Both the position numbers and the translations under genes were made by a program. 64,000 bases of DNA from Xiphias gladius (lineage: Eukaryota; Chordata; Actinopteri; Istiophoriformes; Xiphiidae), in NCBI RefSeq assembly GCF_016859285.1, contig NC_053415.1:26255501-26319500 (forward strand), read 5' to 3'. A model generated the notes under the pieces. The model saw only the letters and a program-made list of their open reading frames with translations. It was not told where the DNA came from and did no database searches. Shown here in pieces: positions 54,201 through 63,769 of the stretch. The first letter of the stretch is position 1. Each line of letters starts with the position of its first letter.

Positions 54201-57200
54201 CCACGAAACCATGCATGCCGGCTGCAATGGCAGAACATTTACATTCGGCGACGACGGTAAAAATATGCGGTGGCTGGTGGATCTCTTCATGTCAGTGTGT
54301 AGAGAGACACACTCACCTTCAATGTGCTTGATGATGTGCGAGGAGAGCAGCCAGCGGCCTGTATGGAGAGCCACCATGCTGGCGGTGGCGGTGGAGCCAC
54401 TGATCAGCCCCACCGATGACACTCTGTGCCCGTTCTGCTGCAGCACCTGCCCGTTCATATGCACTGAGAATACCTCAGGCTCCGAGCTCATACCCACCAG
54501 ATGCAGGCTCACAGAGGCATGAGCACACACACTGACATCTAGAAAAAAGAAAAGAGGAAAGCGTCGGTAACTTTGTGTATTTTATCTTTGAATTAGAGTT
54601 TATGCAGGACGTCTGGGGAATGTTTTTTCATTGACTGTACACCACATTACACCACAACATTAAACTAATAATCACAAGCAAAGCTCCTCTGTTCCAAAGT
54701 GAAAGGACGTTCTTGTCATTAAATTGTAAGTGGCAAAAGTAGATTTCCATCATGAGAGAGAGAGGCCCTGTTAAATTTTTGACAAATTAACTAATTGATG
54801 ATTAAGTACACAATGAGGTGTTCTGATATACAAAGATAATAGACAAGCTGGAGGCAAAGATTGCCGGTATTTTTTAATATAAGTACACCTCGGAGTGCAT
54901 TATTCCCTTTACAGATTGGGCACTTATCAAGAACTGAAACAATTATTTGATTAATCAATCAACAGAAAAGTATTTATTAAGAAATAAGTTAACCGTTGTC
55001 AAGCAAAAATGCCTAAACTTCTGTGGCTCCAGCTTCTCAAAAATATCAAACTTTGTCTTGAATTAGAGTAAAATGAATATATTTGGGCTTTCCACTGTTG
55101 GTCGGAGTAAAAACAGGACACGTCAAGACATAGGTTTGGGCTATGATAACTTGTTATTGACTAAGTGATTGATCAAAAAATAATCGAGAGATTATTTGCT
55201 AATGAAAATATTTGTTCGTTCCAGCCCAATACTTACCAAAAAAATAAATAAACAAACACAAACTGACCTTGATTTTAAGACATCGTCCATTTTGTTTTAA
55301 GTGTCTTTGTAGTCTTTGTAGCATCAAGATTGTTGTTATGGCTATTTGCTGCTTAATATACTTTGACTACCAACCAGAACTGAGCCTGAGGTCTCCTGAT
55401 CTCTGTTTGAATCTACAGGTATAAAAAACAGTACTTCCCTCTGAAATGTAGTCGAAGAAGTGACTTACTAACCAGGTAGCGAGCCCTTTGTGTATCCGTT
55501 GATCGTGTATTTGACATGGTCGTCTGAGCCATGGCCGCTTGGTTTGTACCAGCTCTCTTTCTCATCAAAAACCCCGAACAGGAACACGTACTCCTGGTGG
55601 AAGCCAATCTGCTTTCCTGACTCATCCAGACTGCCTGGAAAGAGAGAGAACATCGGGGAGGGGGACAAGGAGATCGAAAAATAATGACCCGTGCACTTCA
55701 GAGCAACAGCAACCGACATTTTGTGCTTTTCCCATCGATCAGAAGTGAAGACGCAGCCGCGCTGCTTACCAGGCTTGCAGATGAGCAAAGTACCAATGAG
55801 GCCCGAGTTGTAGTCCTTGACAACGTTTTGGTGGGAGATGTAGGTGTAGGTGAGACAGTTGGGGTCGTGTGGCTGCGGGGAAACATCTGAGGTCACATCC
55901 CAGTAGTAAACATGCTCACAGTTCGGCATCAGCACGTCATCCTCTTTCTCTTTCCACGATGTGTTGTCAAAGTAGCGGGCCCCTGCAGAAAGGAAAAAAA
56001 AAAACGCGTTCAGCTTGAATAATGGCGGCGCCGCTGCCTCACGGAAGAACAAAGAGTCATGTCGGAATGGTCAAATTGATGAAATACCGTTGCTGTGCAG
56101 GGGTCCGAGGAGGTCGATGACGTTTATAACTAAACTTGTGAAATGACACTCTGCTTAAGTCCCAAAATAATGAAGACTTAATGAAGAGTTTCCTGCAAGC
56201 TGCTCTCTAATTCTGAATTCCTCTGCACTCCGACCTTTGCGTTAAGAGCAAATTAAGGAACACTTAGTCTCAATTTCCTAAATCCACAGTGCCAGTATTG
56301 TCTTGTTATTTCTCTCTATATGTAAGGACACAGACAGTGATTTCCGTGGGCTTAGCAATAAACCCCGTTGGACTTCAGTACCGTCTACTTTGATAATCTG
56401 TCTGTCCTGGTTAATATTTTAGAAAAAGACAAACAGAGTTGTTTGTTTTGTTGGCCAATCCTGTGTAATTATTAGAGCGGGTAACATCACGATCACCCAT
56501 TACGGCCCCTAACTGACACGCTGAGTTATAGCGTATTACTGGCGTCTTCGGGTTTGCCACAGCCGTCGGAGTCATCTGCCACTGGGTTAACAGGCACCCA
56601 CCCTCTGATTGTTTCCCGTAAGCGACCCCGTGTGGGTGAATGCTGTGCAATCCGGTCGCCATGTTTCTGAAAGTGACGACAATCGTCTCCCCCTCCTCAG
56701 CCCTGATTGTGGGTCCAAGTAGACCTGCGGGGAAAAAAAACAGACTCATGCGGAATTCACTACACTTACGCGTGTTTTTATACATCGAGTCGCATCAGAA
56801 CAAGCACTGGCCCATAATGACCAGCAATGAATGATTCTTGACCACGATTCTCAACATTTATTTAGAAAAACTCAAATAAATCAGCAGGTACTTTCTAAGC
56901 GTAGGCAGCCAGTTCAATATATTTTAATTTCCTCTCTAATTAGTACCAAATTACAGTTACGTACATACCGGTTCCTTTCTGGGAAATGATTAGGAAATAA
57001 ATGTTTCTATCTGCGTGACAAGTGAATCTGAAGACAGGAAAAGGGGTTTCTTCATAATTAGAGCCAGACAGACTCTATTTATGTAAACCCTGTGCAGCAT
57101 TTACCTAACCAGGGGGGATGAGTCTTGGCCTGCCTGAAGTCTTCCTCGTACTCCCGAAACACCACTTTCTTATAGGTTGGACCAGACCTACGGAACGGTG

Positions 57201-57822
57201 GAAAAACACAAAACATGAATCAGCACACTAGAAAAAACAAAAGTCCCGCACTGAGCACGGCATAACACCAGGACATGGAAGACATGGAGGCACAAGTTTC
57301 CTTCTGCATGTATATTTCCACCTAATGTGTGTGACACAGTATGTGTCTAGATATCTGCGCGTGTGTGTCCTTAGCCATTGAAACGACTGTAGATTGTAGA
57401 CGAGCAACAGGCTGACAAAGAAAGTAAACAAGGACAGATTGGACTCTTTACAAGGTACAAACAACTTCAGTTACAGAATGCTTGTTGTGACTTCTTGGGT
57501 GAGCTTAATAATAATAAGGAATCAAAAATACAGTATAAAATAATCAAATTGCCCAATATTACAAATATTAACTTGGATTCTCACAATGAATTAAAAAATA
57601 GTCTTGGTGCGTATCTAATTCTTATCATCTGCTATCACAAATCCCCCAACCAGTATCCTACCTGTGCGTGTCATTGCCGGAGTAGTTCCAGTCGATCTCA
57701 ACGGCGGCGATGTAATAGTGTCTCTCCCTGGATGGGTGCTGGTCCCCTTTGACATGGAGGACAGTCAGAAGAACCAGGACGGGCAGGAGACCGCCAGCTC
57801 CAGCCCAGGCACAGAGCCTCAT
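44342..57822 (-). CDS. f5: Coagulation factor V, complete, 25 coding exons
   Basis: Factor V is the secreted plasma cofactor of factor Xa in prothrombinase. Minus-strand exons: 57662-57822, 57105-57187, 56602-56724, 55770-55982, 55473-55634, 54317-54538, 54056-54221, 53490-53670, 52656-52752, 52320-52525, 51163-51310, 50792-51004, 48757-50635, 48454-48592, 47636-47872, 47163-47379, 46760-46939, 46459-46575, 46275-46346, 46032-46117, 45782-45937, 45524-45668, 45057-45208, 44617-44799 and 44342-44488. They total 5685 nt: 1894 residues and TGA, with every junction in phase. Human F5 also has 25 exons and 2224 residues; the shortfall lies mostly in the B domain. The paralogue F8 was considered, but the LGLRS site, the KTKKKK basic block, [13 protein letters not shown] and the C2 ending follow factor V. 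Start: the first ATG, with a purine at -3 and a hydrophobic signal peptide ([16 protein letters not shown]) behind it. Confidence 0.96.
45524..46346 (-). other. F5 C1 discoidin domain (exons 19-22)
   Basis: Residues about 1582-1735: [75 protein letters not shown] and [10 protein letters not shown]. This is the F5/8 type C fold, which contributes to phospholipid membrane binding. Confidence 0.93.
46459..48592 (-). other. F5 A3 domain (exons 14-18)
   Basis: Includes [101 protein letters not shown] and [11 protein letters not shown], all typical factor V A3 blocks. Exon 14 begins at a CAGCAG tandem acceptor, so its first residue may be alternatively included. The chain from A3 onward forms the light chain of active factor V. 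Confidence 0.92.
47995..48300. repeat. Dispersed fish repeat in F5 intron 14
   Basis: Starts AGCTGGGTAGCTTAGCTTAG and CACAAAGACTGGAAGCAGCA, contains a GTTACTGTGACGGGCCAAG block, and ends TTTGTGCTACGCTAAGCTAA with a CAGCTGCTGCC block. This is a well-known repeated pattern in teleost introns. Its partly inverted TTAGCTTAGC/GCTAAGCTAA ends suggest a non-autonomous DNA element. Confidence 0.6.
48757..50635 (-). other. F5 exon 13: end of A2, B domain, A3 start
   Basis: One 1879-nt exon encodes residues 659-1285. It opens with [10 protein letters not shown] (end of A2) and a tyrosine/acid-rich tail ([10 protein letters not shown]). LGLRS then matches the thrombin site LGIRS (human Arg709), with Arg744 here. 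The B region is shorter than in human, lacks the LSPDLSQ-type tandem repeats and is packed with more than 20 Asn-X-Ser/Thr sequons. Near its end are a basic block ([27 protein letters not shown]) and an acidic stretch ([13 protein letters not shown]). These match the human basic and acidic autoinhibitory regions. The exon ends in A3 ([15 protein letters not shown]). Human thrombin site WYLR-S is YYLK-F here, with Lys1259. Confidence 0.9.
50792..53670 (-). other. F5 A2 domain (exons 8-12)
   Basis: A2 begins in exon 7 ([15 protein letters not shown]) and continues through [62 protein letters not shown] and the INGYMFESG loop, ending [10 protein letters not shown]. Arg535 in SLNVRNVQ aligns with human Arg506, the main activated-protein-C cleavage site (site of the Leiden variant), so that control point looks kept. 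Confidence 0.88.
51780..52290. repeat. Dispersed fish repeat in F5 intron 10
   Basis: Features GCTAACATTGCTAACATGG, TAATATGCTAACATTTGCTA, CTAAACACAATAAACGGACA, AACCAAAGTATTGGAGAAAT, TCTGTACCAAATTCCATGAC and ATTGAACTATTTCAGTAGAC. This combination recurs widely in fish genomes. It has no ORF and is probably a non-autonomous element. Confidence 0.65.
54056..57822 (-). other. F5 signal peptide and A1 domain (exons 1-7)
   Basis: Residues 1 to about 27 form the signal peptide. The A1 cupredoxin-like domain follows: [15 protein letters not shown], then [11 protein letters not shown], the [16 protein letters not shown] loop, and DDVLMPN, where the acidic pair D137-D138 matches the human calcium-site aspartates. 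Next come [13 protein letters not shown] and [11 protein letters not shown]. Exon 7 carries the A1-A2 linker. Pro338 occupies the position aligned with human activated-protein-C site Arg306, although a nearby QRR is basic. Alignment was done by eye. Confidence 0.85.
54930..55225. repeat. Dispersed fish repeat, copy 3 (F5 intron 5)
   Basis: Contains TTTGATTAATCAATCAACAG, GTCAAGCAAAAATGCCTAAA, TGGCTCCAGCTTCTCAAAAA, ATATATTTGGGCTTTCCACTG, TTGGTCGGAGTAAAAACAGG and a closing AATAATCGAGAGATTATTTG. This is the most complete example of the family represented at 1495, 8565, 61425 and 62098. Confidence 0.65.
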
Positions 57823-58140
57823 TTCTGGGATCAATCCGTCAGGTGAGAATGGTTCTGTGCTGCAAGTCAAGAGGCTGTGATCTGACAGGGAGGCCCGCTC
57901 TGTGCTTTATCTGTCACTGACACACACACACACGCGCCCACACACACACACACATGTTGAGACATTATGTCCCAGGGCAATGAACTGTGTCTTCTCATAT
58001 TTTTTTTTTCTAGAAATTGAAACCTCATGTGTTGTTTTTCGTTTTTTTTTTTCTTGTTGCTGTGAATCATCCGTAAGGGTGCGCTTATTCCATCATGTCT
58101 GAAAAAGACGCAGAGGGGAATGAGTGTTGAATTACACATT
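57823..58140 (-). promoter_or_regulatory. F5 5' flank / probable promoter
   Basis: Sequence upstream of the F5 ATG on the minus strand. AGATAAAGC at 57904-57912 (minus) is a weak TATA/GATA-like motif about 85 bases before the ATG. A (CA)n-type tract follows at 57919-57955. The transcription start and any upstream noncoding exon are unknown. Confidence 0.3.
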
Positions 58141-58689
58141 TATCAAACCATTGCTGTCTGTTGTGACAGGTAGAGACAACGCCCGTCCCAAACTTTGTTT
58201 ATTTATATTTGAGGAGTAGAAAAATATCGAAATGTAATGTAAATATTTACGTCACCCCAGTGTATGTCGTTAGTGAACACTTATTAAACTGACCTAAGTT
58301 TTCCCCCACGTTAATGATAATAACATTGTACCACCCTAAACAAAATAACTGTTAACGTGTTGTTGTTGTTGTTTTTGTTTTTTTTTCAAATCTCTCAGTT
58401 GCAGTTGTCTTACAGTTCTCATTATGCAGGAGTCAGTTGTCAGCCTTACCTCACCTGCAGTTCATCCAGGGTGACATATCACCAGACACATCCTGTCTCC
58501 CCTGGACTGGCCTATACAGCACCACAGGACTACAGTCACACACTACATAGCCGCTGGGTGAAGTTAGTCTTAACACAAGCGGCTACAGTGGAGCCAGTTT
58601 TACATTCTTTATAGCAATATATCCCATTTTATACCTTGATCATATGTCATGTGGATAGTCTGTCTGCAGTGTGACTATAGCTGTCGAAT

Positions 58690-58825
58690 GAACGTAGTGG
58701 AGTAAAAACTACAACGTTTCTCTCTGAATTTTAGTGAAGAAAGATGGATGCTTAAGTAAAGTACAAGCACCTCAAACCTGTATATTACTGAGTAAATATA
58801 TTTAGTTACTCTCCACCGCTGTGTA
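58690..58825. repeat. Dispersed fish repeat
   Basis: Contains GTAGTGGAGTAAAAACTACA, TAAGTAAAGTACAAGCACCT and TTTAGTTACTCTCCACCGCTG, a common teleost intergenic and UTR repeat with partly complementary ends (GTGGAGTA / TACTCTCCAC). Confidence 0.6.
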
Positions 58826-59409
58826 TAAATAAATGGACTTGACATGCACCATTCTGCCTTGGGTTTCATGTACATTAAGGGATGATTCAAAAAAAAAAAA
58901 GAATAGATTGGTGATTGATTTATGAAGAAATTACAGCTGGTCATTTTTCTGGTTCTACTGTAAAAGCTTCAGGAAAGTGTCCCCACATGTCAGCGGCCCC
59001 GGGGTTTCACCGCACAACAAATGCTGGACACTCAGATGAAGCACAAAAACATGAGAACAAATCAGAGGACAACAACAACAACATTAGAGCAACACGGTGA
59101 ACTTTCAGAAAACCGTATTAAAAGCTCCCGCAGCAATGTTTTAGCAAACATGACCCTACAGGATACGTGACGCATGCGACACTGTGACACGCCGCAGTGC
59201 AAAACAAAACGAGCCTACGTGTAAGGAAACACATAATATTAATGCTAAATATGAAGACTACTCCAGCTGTTTTCACTACTACGATAAACAACTTTAAATA
59301 ATGTGAAATGATATCAATGGATAGCTGCTGTTTCCAAATAGCCTTGGACAGATTCTGCAACAACAGGTCCCTTGACACAGACGTGTAAAAGGAGCAAGAC
59401 TCCCACATT

Positions 59410-59620
59410 TAAAGATGGTTTTGTGTCTCTTTTGAGCCATTTCATGTCATTCTGTGGCCGTTGTGCATCTCTACAAAGTTGTTTTGTGTCTCTTCATTGT
59501 TGTTTTTCTTCTCATTGTGATCATTTTGCGTCTCTTTGTGGTCATTTCGTGGACGTTCTTTCTTCTCTCTGGTCGTTTTGTGTCGCTTTGTTGATTTTTT
59601 TTTTTTTTTTTTTGTTTTGT
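59410..59620. repeat. Degenerate minisatellite, roughly 20-25 bp units
   Basis: Successive imperfect copies of a TTTTGTGTCTCTTTGTGGTC-like unit (GTTTTGTGTCTCTTC, CATTTTGCGTCTCTTTGTGG, GTCGTTTTGTGTCGCTTTG), ending in a T-rich run. Similar arrays are scattered in fish genomes. Confidence 0.6.
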
Positions 59621-59805
59621 TTGTGTCTTCGCTGTTTGATTGACCTTCAATAAGAAAATGTTAACAGTCCCTTCAGGCTACGGTGCACTGGCCCCCGGGC
59701 CCCCGGGCTACCTGAAGGCCCCGCTATGAAATCCATCCATGATACTAACCAACCAGTTACCCTCTGACCCGCCAGGGGTGACCAATCAGATCGCAGGGGG
59801 TTGGG

Positions 59806-59872
59806 TGGTGTGTGTGTGTGTGTGTGAGTGTGTGAGTGAGAGTGTGTGTGTGTGTCTGTGTGTGTGTGTGTG
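59806..59872. repeat. Imperfect (GT)n tract upstream of SLC35A5
   Basis: A GT-rich tract with GAGTGTGTGAGTGAGAGTG and CTGTG interruptions, about 200 bases before the inferred SLC35A5 first exon donor. Confidence 0.9.
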
Positions 59873-59929
59873 GGTGGGGGGCACCCCTGGCCCCCCTCTG
59901 GCAGGTCTCTGGTTCACACAGACCTCCGT

Positions 59930-60083
59930 CCGGTCTGGAGGAAGAGGACGACGCAAACCTACGCTGCGTGTGGGACGACGTCAACACGACACTTGCGTCA
60001 GTACGCCCGCGCCGAGTGACCAGGAAGCGAGAGGGCTGACGATACGACGCTTCAGCTATGTGTTGGGAAAGGGAGAATAAGAG
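59930..60083 (+). promoter_or_regulatory. SLC35A5 promoter and 5' noncoding exon (inferred)
   Basis: A CG-rich stretch with two CREB/ATF-like sites, GACGTCA at 59977-59983 and TTGCGTCA at 59993-60000, and an ETS-like CAGGAAGC at 60021-60028. It ends at a strong donor, AAGAG|GTAAGT, at 60083. It is taken as the first, mainly noncoding exon because the next plus-strand exon holds the SLC35A5 start. An ATG at 60058-60060 lies before the donor. Confidence 0.5.
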
Positions 60084-60870
60084 GTAAGTCTCAGTAAGGT
60101 TTTTTTCTTGTTGGTCTTGTTCGCATCTTTTTAGCGATTCCCGTAGGAACAAATGTCCGAATATGTGAGAGAACGCGCTTGTTGCTTTTGCCGGAGCCGT
60201 TCGCTCACAGAAACATGCCAGTTGTCATGCAAACGATGCTAGCTCCGAGTTTACAGGCTTCGTCCGGTGCGCCTCTTAAAGTCGTAATTTCTGGGTGTAG
60301 GCAGATTAACCCACGGCCCCGACGGTGTGATATATCGTGGTGTGTACCGTAGGCACATCAGAGCACTGGGAGAGAGTCCGAGTGATCTCCCAGGCTGCAG
60401 TTACCGATTACTCTCCGTTGTTACTGTGATTATCGTTACTTATCGATTAGGTCTATTTCGCACTGCACAAAACGGCACTGACTTCTCCTACATTGCTCTG
60501 TTATGCTGCTGTGAACATAAGACTCTCACCAAGGCAAGTTGCAGGTAGCAACTAGTTCAGTCAGTACATATCTTTACTTTATTTTTTTATACACCTGCTT
60601 TTAAACTTGTTTACTTCTGCCTTTCCGGATGCCGTTATTTTCTTTCTGCTTTCTAATATACTTTGTTGGGTTTTTTTTTTATTCCACCTTTTTTAATGAC
60701 AACATTGCAGAGATATTATTATATGATATATTATTGTATCCTAAAGTAACCTGTTGCTCTGTGTGTATGACAATAAAGTCTTTGAATCTTAACATTTCGA
60801 GTGACAAATGTCCATTACAAGTCCTAAGAGTTGTCTGAGCGGCAGTCAGACGTGTTGTGTTGTGGAAATG

Positions 60871-61401
60871 ACAGGACTGTGCAAAATGTTACCTGCTGAA
60901 AGGGAAGAGAGGATGCTTTAAAATAAAAATAGATGCCACGAATAGTTTTTATTTATCAACTAACTTCAGACGGAGTGCACTAAATAAAAAAATAAAAAAA
61001 GCTGAATCAGATCTGTTTTTGCTGTGACCCCCCTTTGCCTTTAAACCAGCACCAGCTCTCCTCGGTACACCTGCATGCTGGAACAACCTGCTTGTCAAGT
61101 ACCTGCCTCAGTTCTCCTCTGGATTCAGTCTGTCTCAGTGTCTTCTGTCTCTTCATGTGATCCCAGACTGACTCCATGATGTTGAGATCAGAGCTCTGTG
61201 GAGGCCTGAGACTACCTGCTGCAGGACTCCTTGTTCTTCTTGTCTTTGAAGACAGTTCTTCATGTCTCTGGCTGTGTGTTTGGGCTTGTTGTCCTGCTGC
61301 AGATTGAATCTGGGACTGATCAGACACCTTCTGATGGTGTTTCATGATGGAGAGGAATCTAAACATCTAAAGTGCTTAAAACTTTTGCACAATACTGTGC
61401 C
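60871..61401 (-). mobile_element. Internally deleted Tc1-like element
   Basis: Ends in inverted repeats around CAGGACTGTGCAAAATGTTA (60872-60891) and TTTTGCACAATACTGTGCC (61383-61401). The minus strand keeps Tc1 transposase remnants: a CAGCAGGACAAC block (the QQDN motif), then a DLNIMESVWDHMKRQK stretch equivalent to the SPDLNPIE...WD motif, and FKGKGG near the C terminus. Frameshifts separate these pieces and the N-terminal half is missing, so it cannot make transposase. Confidence 0.75.
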
Positions 61402-61424
61402 TTTAATTTAGGTCTTTTTTTTTT

Positions 61425-61625
61425 AAATTATGGATTTAATCTGTCGATTCATTTTTCGATTAATCGAGTAGTTGTTTGATCCACAAAACATAAGAAAACC
61501 ATGGAAACTAGCGCAGCAGCCTAGAAGACACGGCAACGTCTTCAAATGTCTCGACCAACAGGCCAAAACCTAAATATATTCAGTTTCCTATGATATAAAA
61601 CAGAGAAAAGCAGGAAGTCTGAGAC
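61425..61625. repeat. Dispersed fish repeat, copy 4 (reverse orientation)
   Basis: Contains ATTTTTCGATTAATCGAGTA, GTTGTTTGATCCACAAAAC, CTTCAAATGTCTCGACCAAC and GATATAAAACAGAGAAAAGC, the reverse-strand marks of the same family as copies 1-3. Confidence 0.6.
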
Positions 61626-61797
61626 ATTTCAGAACCTGGATGTGCCTGATTGTTGCTCCTGTTCCTGGCCCTCACGTGTCAGATCATCAGAAGATGGATT
61701 CCCAAAAACCCAATAGAGGTCAGACCAGGACAGAACAGCAGTGTGAGTACAGTAGTTGGTGTGATGCTGCAGGGCAGAAGATAAGAGCTAAATACTG

Positions 61798-62470
61798 AGT
61801 TGGCAGATTATTAGGAACACCTAGCTAAAACTAATGCAGTCTAATACAACAGTCATATAAATAAATAGATCCTCCCTTCATGAAGGTTATAATGTTCAGC
61901 TTTTGTTGAAACTGTATGCTCATTTTGAAGGCTGTAGGTTTGTGCTTCTGTTGAACTGTATTGAATTACACAGAGTTTCAGAGTTTCTGTCATGTATTCT
62001 GCCCTCAGTGATATAAATGAGGTAGACGAAATAATAGAAGCACCTGTCAGTATAATGCAGCTTCCGAAAATGATCATACAGTTGAATCAACTAGAGGTGA
62101 AACGATTATTCAATTAATCCAGTAGCCAAGAGGCAGAAAAATAATGAGTCAGTTTTCAGGCAAAAATAGTGAAAGAATGCCAAATGTTTTCTGATTCAAG
62201 CCTCTCTAATGAGCAGATATGCTTCTTTTCTTTGTTGTATATCATTTTATACTAAATATCTTTGGGTATCTGGTCTTTTAGTCGAACAAAACAAGACATT
62301 TGAAGTTGTGTTTGGCCTAGATTGGCCCCTAGAATCAACATCTCTCAAAAACAGTTTCATTCATTAATTCATTCAGTATAACCTTCACGAAGGGGAGATT
62401 TATTGCAGGGCTGTTGTATTAGACTGCACTAGTTTTAGCTAGGTGTTCCTAATAAACTGGCAGCTGAGTA
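61798..62470. mobile_element. Fold-back MITE with an internal repeat insertion
   Basis: The left arm, TTATTAGGAACACCTAGCTA through CTAATACAACAG (about 61808-61852), is the inverse complement of CTGTTGTATTAGACTGCA through TAGCTAGGTGTTCCTAATAA (about 62411-62456). A second matching pair (CTTCATGAAGGTTATA and TATAACCTTCACGAAGG) lies inside. A copy of the dispersed fish repeat occupies 62098-62320 within it. It has no ORF. Confidence 0.75.
62098..62320. repeat. Dispersed fish repeat, copy 5, nested in MITE
   Basis: Contains GAAACGATTATTCAATTAAT, CAGGCAAAAATAGTGAAAGA, AGAATGCCAAATGTTTTCTG, AAATATCTTTGGGTATCTGG and CGAACAAAACAAGACATTTG. It matches copy 3 in order and orientation. Confidence 0.65.
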
Positions 62471-63145
62471 CAATCTGTGGCGGTCCATGATGGATGGAGG
62501 AGAACTGTCAGTTCTGGGGGCTTTAAATGTTCCACTGGTCGCATATTTGGATGGGTTTTTTTTTTTTTTGGTAGTCAAGTTTGATGGAAGTACTCAGTTT
62601 CCAGGTCTAAGAATAAACGAACGAGGCCACGTAAATTAGCTGTTAATATGCCACGATCAGCGACCAACAACTTTCAAAAGTCAAACCCCATGATTAGGAT
62701 TTTCTGGGCCTGATACTGGGATATTGCTCCTGAACGGCCTTCTCAGAGAAAAGCTTAAGGGGAACCCCAAAAAGAAAATCCAGTTTTAAAACGTTCCTCG
62801 CATTTCTCTCCACGGCTCATACAGAACAATCCAAGTGATCCTCAGCCACATGACCTCCCCCCGTTGATTTCATAGCCCCATATTTGACTCATTTTCAGAT
62901 GTATTTTCTTCCCACTTGTTCACCTGCCGAGCTCTGACTGATTTGTGATTGCAGGTGTTAGAGCTGATGAAAATGACCATGTTGATCTCAGTGCTGTCAG
63001 ACGGAGATACAAGAATCTCGCTGTCGTCTTTCTGAAATTGAAACTCAAGAGTTAGCCATGCTGATACCAGCAATGTGTCTGTGTTTCCAATGTGTTCCAG
63101 CAGGTTTGACTGCATCCAGTTCCAGTTCCAGTCCCAGTCCCAGCC

Positions 63146-63769
63146 ATGGTGTGCTGCCCCTCCTGCCCCAGACTGTGCTCCCGCTCGTCGGCCTACACTC
63201 TAGCTCTCGGCCTGGGCTTTGTAACCTTGGGGACCAGTCGCATCCTGCTGCTCAAATTCTCTGCCAATGCTGGTGACTGACTGACAACGAAGCAGATATT
63301 ACTGTTTTTTTTATGTTTTACACAGAGAGAGAAAAAGAATTGATAAGCTTCTCCTCAAGTCAGCACATATTTTAAAACCAAGTTAAACAGTTTTCATATT
63401 CTTCTGTGTATTTGCCTGAAGTGTTGGCGTCTCTTTATTTGCAGAGAACAAGTATGACTTCCTCCCCGCGTCTGTCAACCTGCTCGCCGAGGCGCTCAAA
63501 CTGCTCTTTTGTCTGGTTATGTCCGTCAGGGTCATAGTCCGAGGTAAACATCGAAGTCACAGCTGTCTGTTGCATTGTCTTTGTAGGAGAGGTGCGTTTA
63601 TTTTCTTTTCTTACGCGTTTCGTCTGTTTCTTTAGAGGGACGACGCTACAGAGATCTGGGCTGTTCCTCCAGCGCTTCCTTCCTCAGCTCCCTGAAGTGG
63701 GCCGTCCCTGCTTTCCTCTACTTTCTCGACAACCTCATCATCTTCTATGTGATGACCTACCTTCAGCCG
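63146..63769 (+). CDS. slc35a5: SLC35A5, N-terminal part (continues past right edge)
   Basis: SLC35A5 is a multi-pass nucleotide-sugar transporter-like protein of the SLC35A family, expected in the Golgi membrane; its substrate is less clear than those of its relatives. Coding exons in the window are 63146-63272, 63445-63543 and 63636-63769, 360 nt in all (120 residues), with matching phases and canonical GT-AG ends. The protein starts MVCCPSCPRLCS. Its first membrane helix (TLALGLGFVTLG) is followed by SRILLLKFSANAENKYDFLP, then KLLFCLVMSVRVIV, and ends AFLYFLDNLIIFYVMTYLQP. The blocks match human SLC35A5 (SRILLVKYSANEENKYDYLP; AFLYFLDNLIVFYV). The ATG lies in a strong CCAGCCATGG context. 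Exon 2 begins at a CAGCAG double acceptor (exon start 63101 or 63104), upstream of the ATG. The remaining membrane helices lie beyond the window. Confidence 0.93.

Larger units (their letters stand above)
60084..63100 (+). other. SLC35A5 first intron, filled with transposon-derived sequence
   Basis: A 3-kb interval between the inferred noncoding exon and the first coding exon. It contains a Tc1-like relic, two copies of the dispersed fish repeat and a fold-back MITE. No other exon was recognised. Confidence 0.45.

Noticed and set aside
44342..57822. Coagulation factor VIII as an alternative identity
   Set aside because: Shares the A1-A2-B-A3-C1-C2 layout, but the LGLRS site, the basic KTKKKK block, A3 phrases such as [12 protein letters not shown] and the C2 ending fit factor V better than factor VIII.
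57868..57870. Upstream in-frame start for F5
   Set aside because: The triplet is TTG, not ATG; the first ATG (57822) lies directly before a good signal peptide.
59410..59620. Tandem array resembling a CRISPR
   Set aside because: Units are imperfect, contiguous and without unique spacers; this is a degenerate minisatellite in a vertebrate genome.
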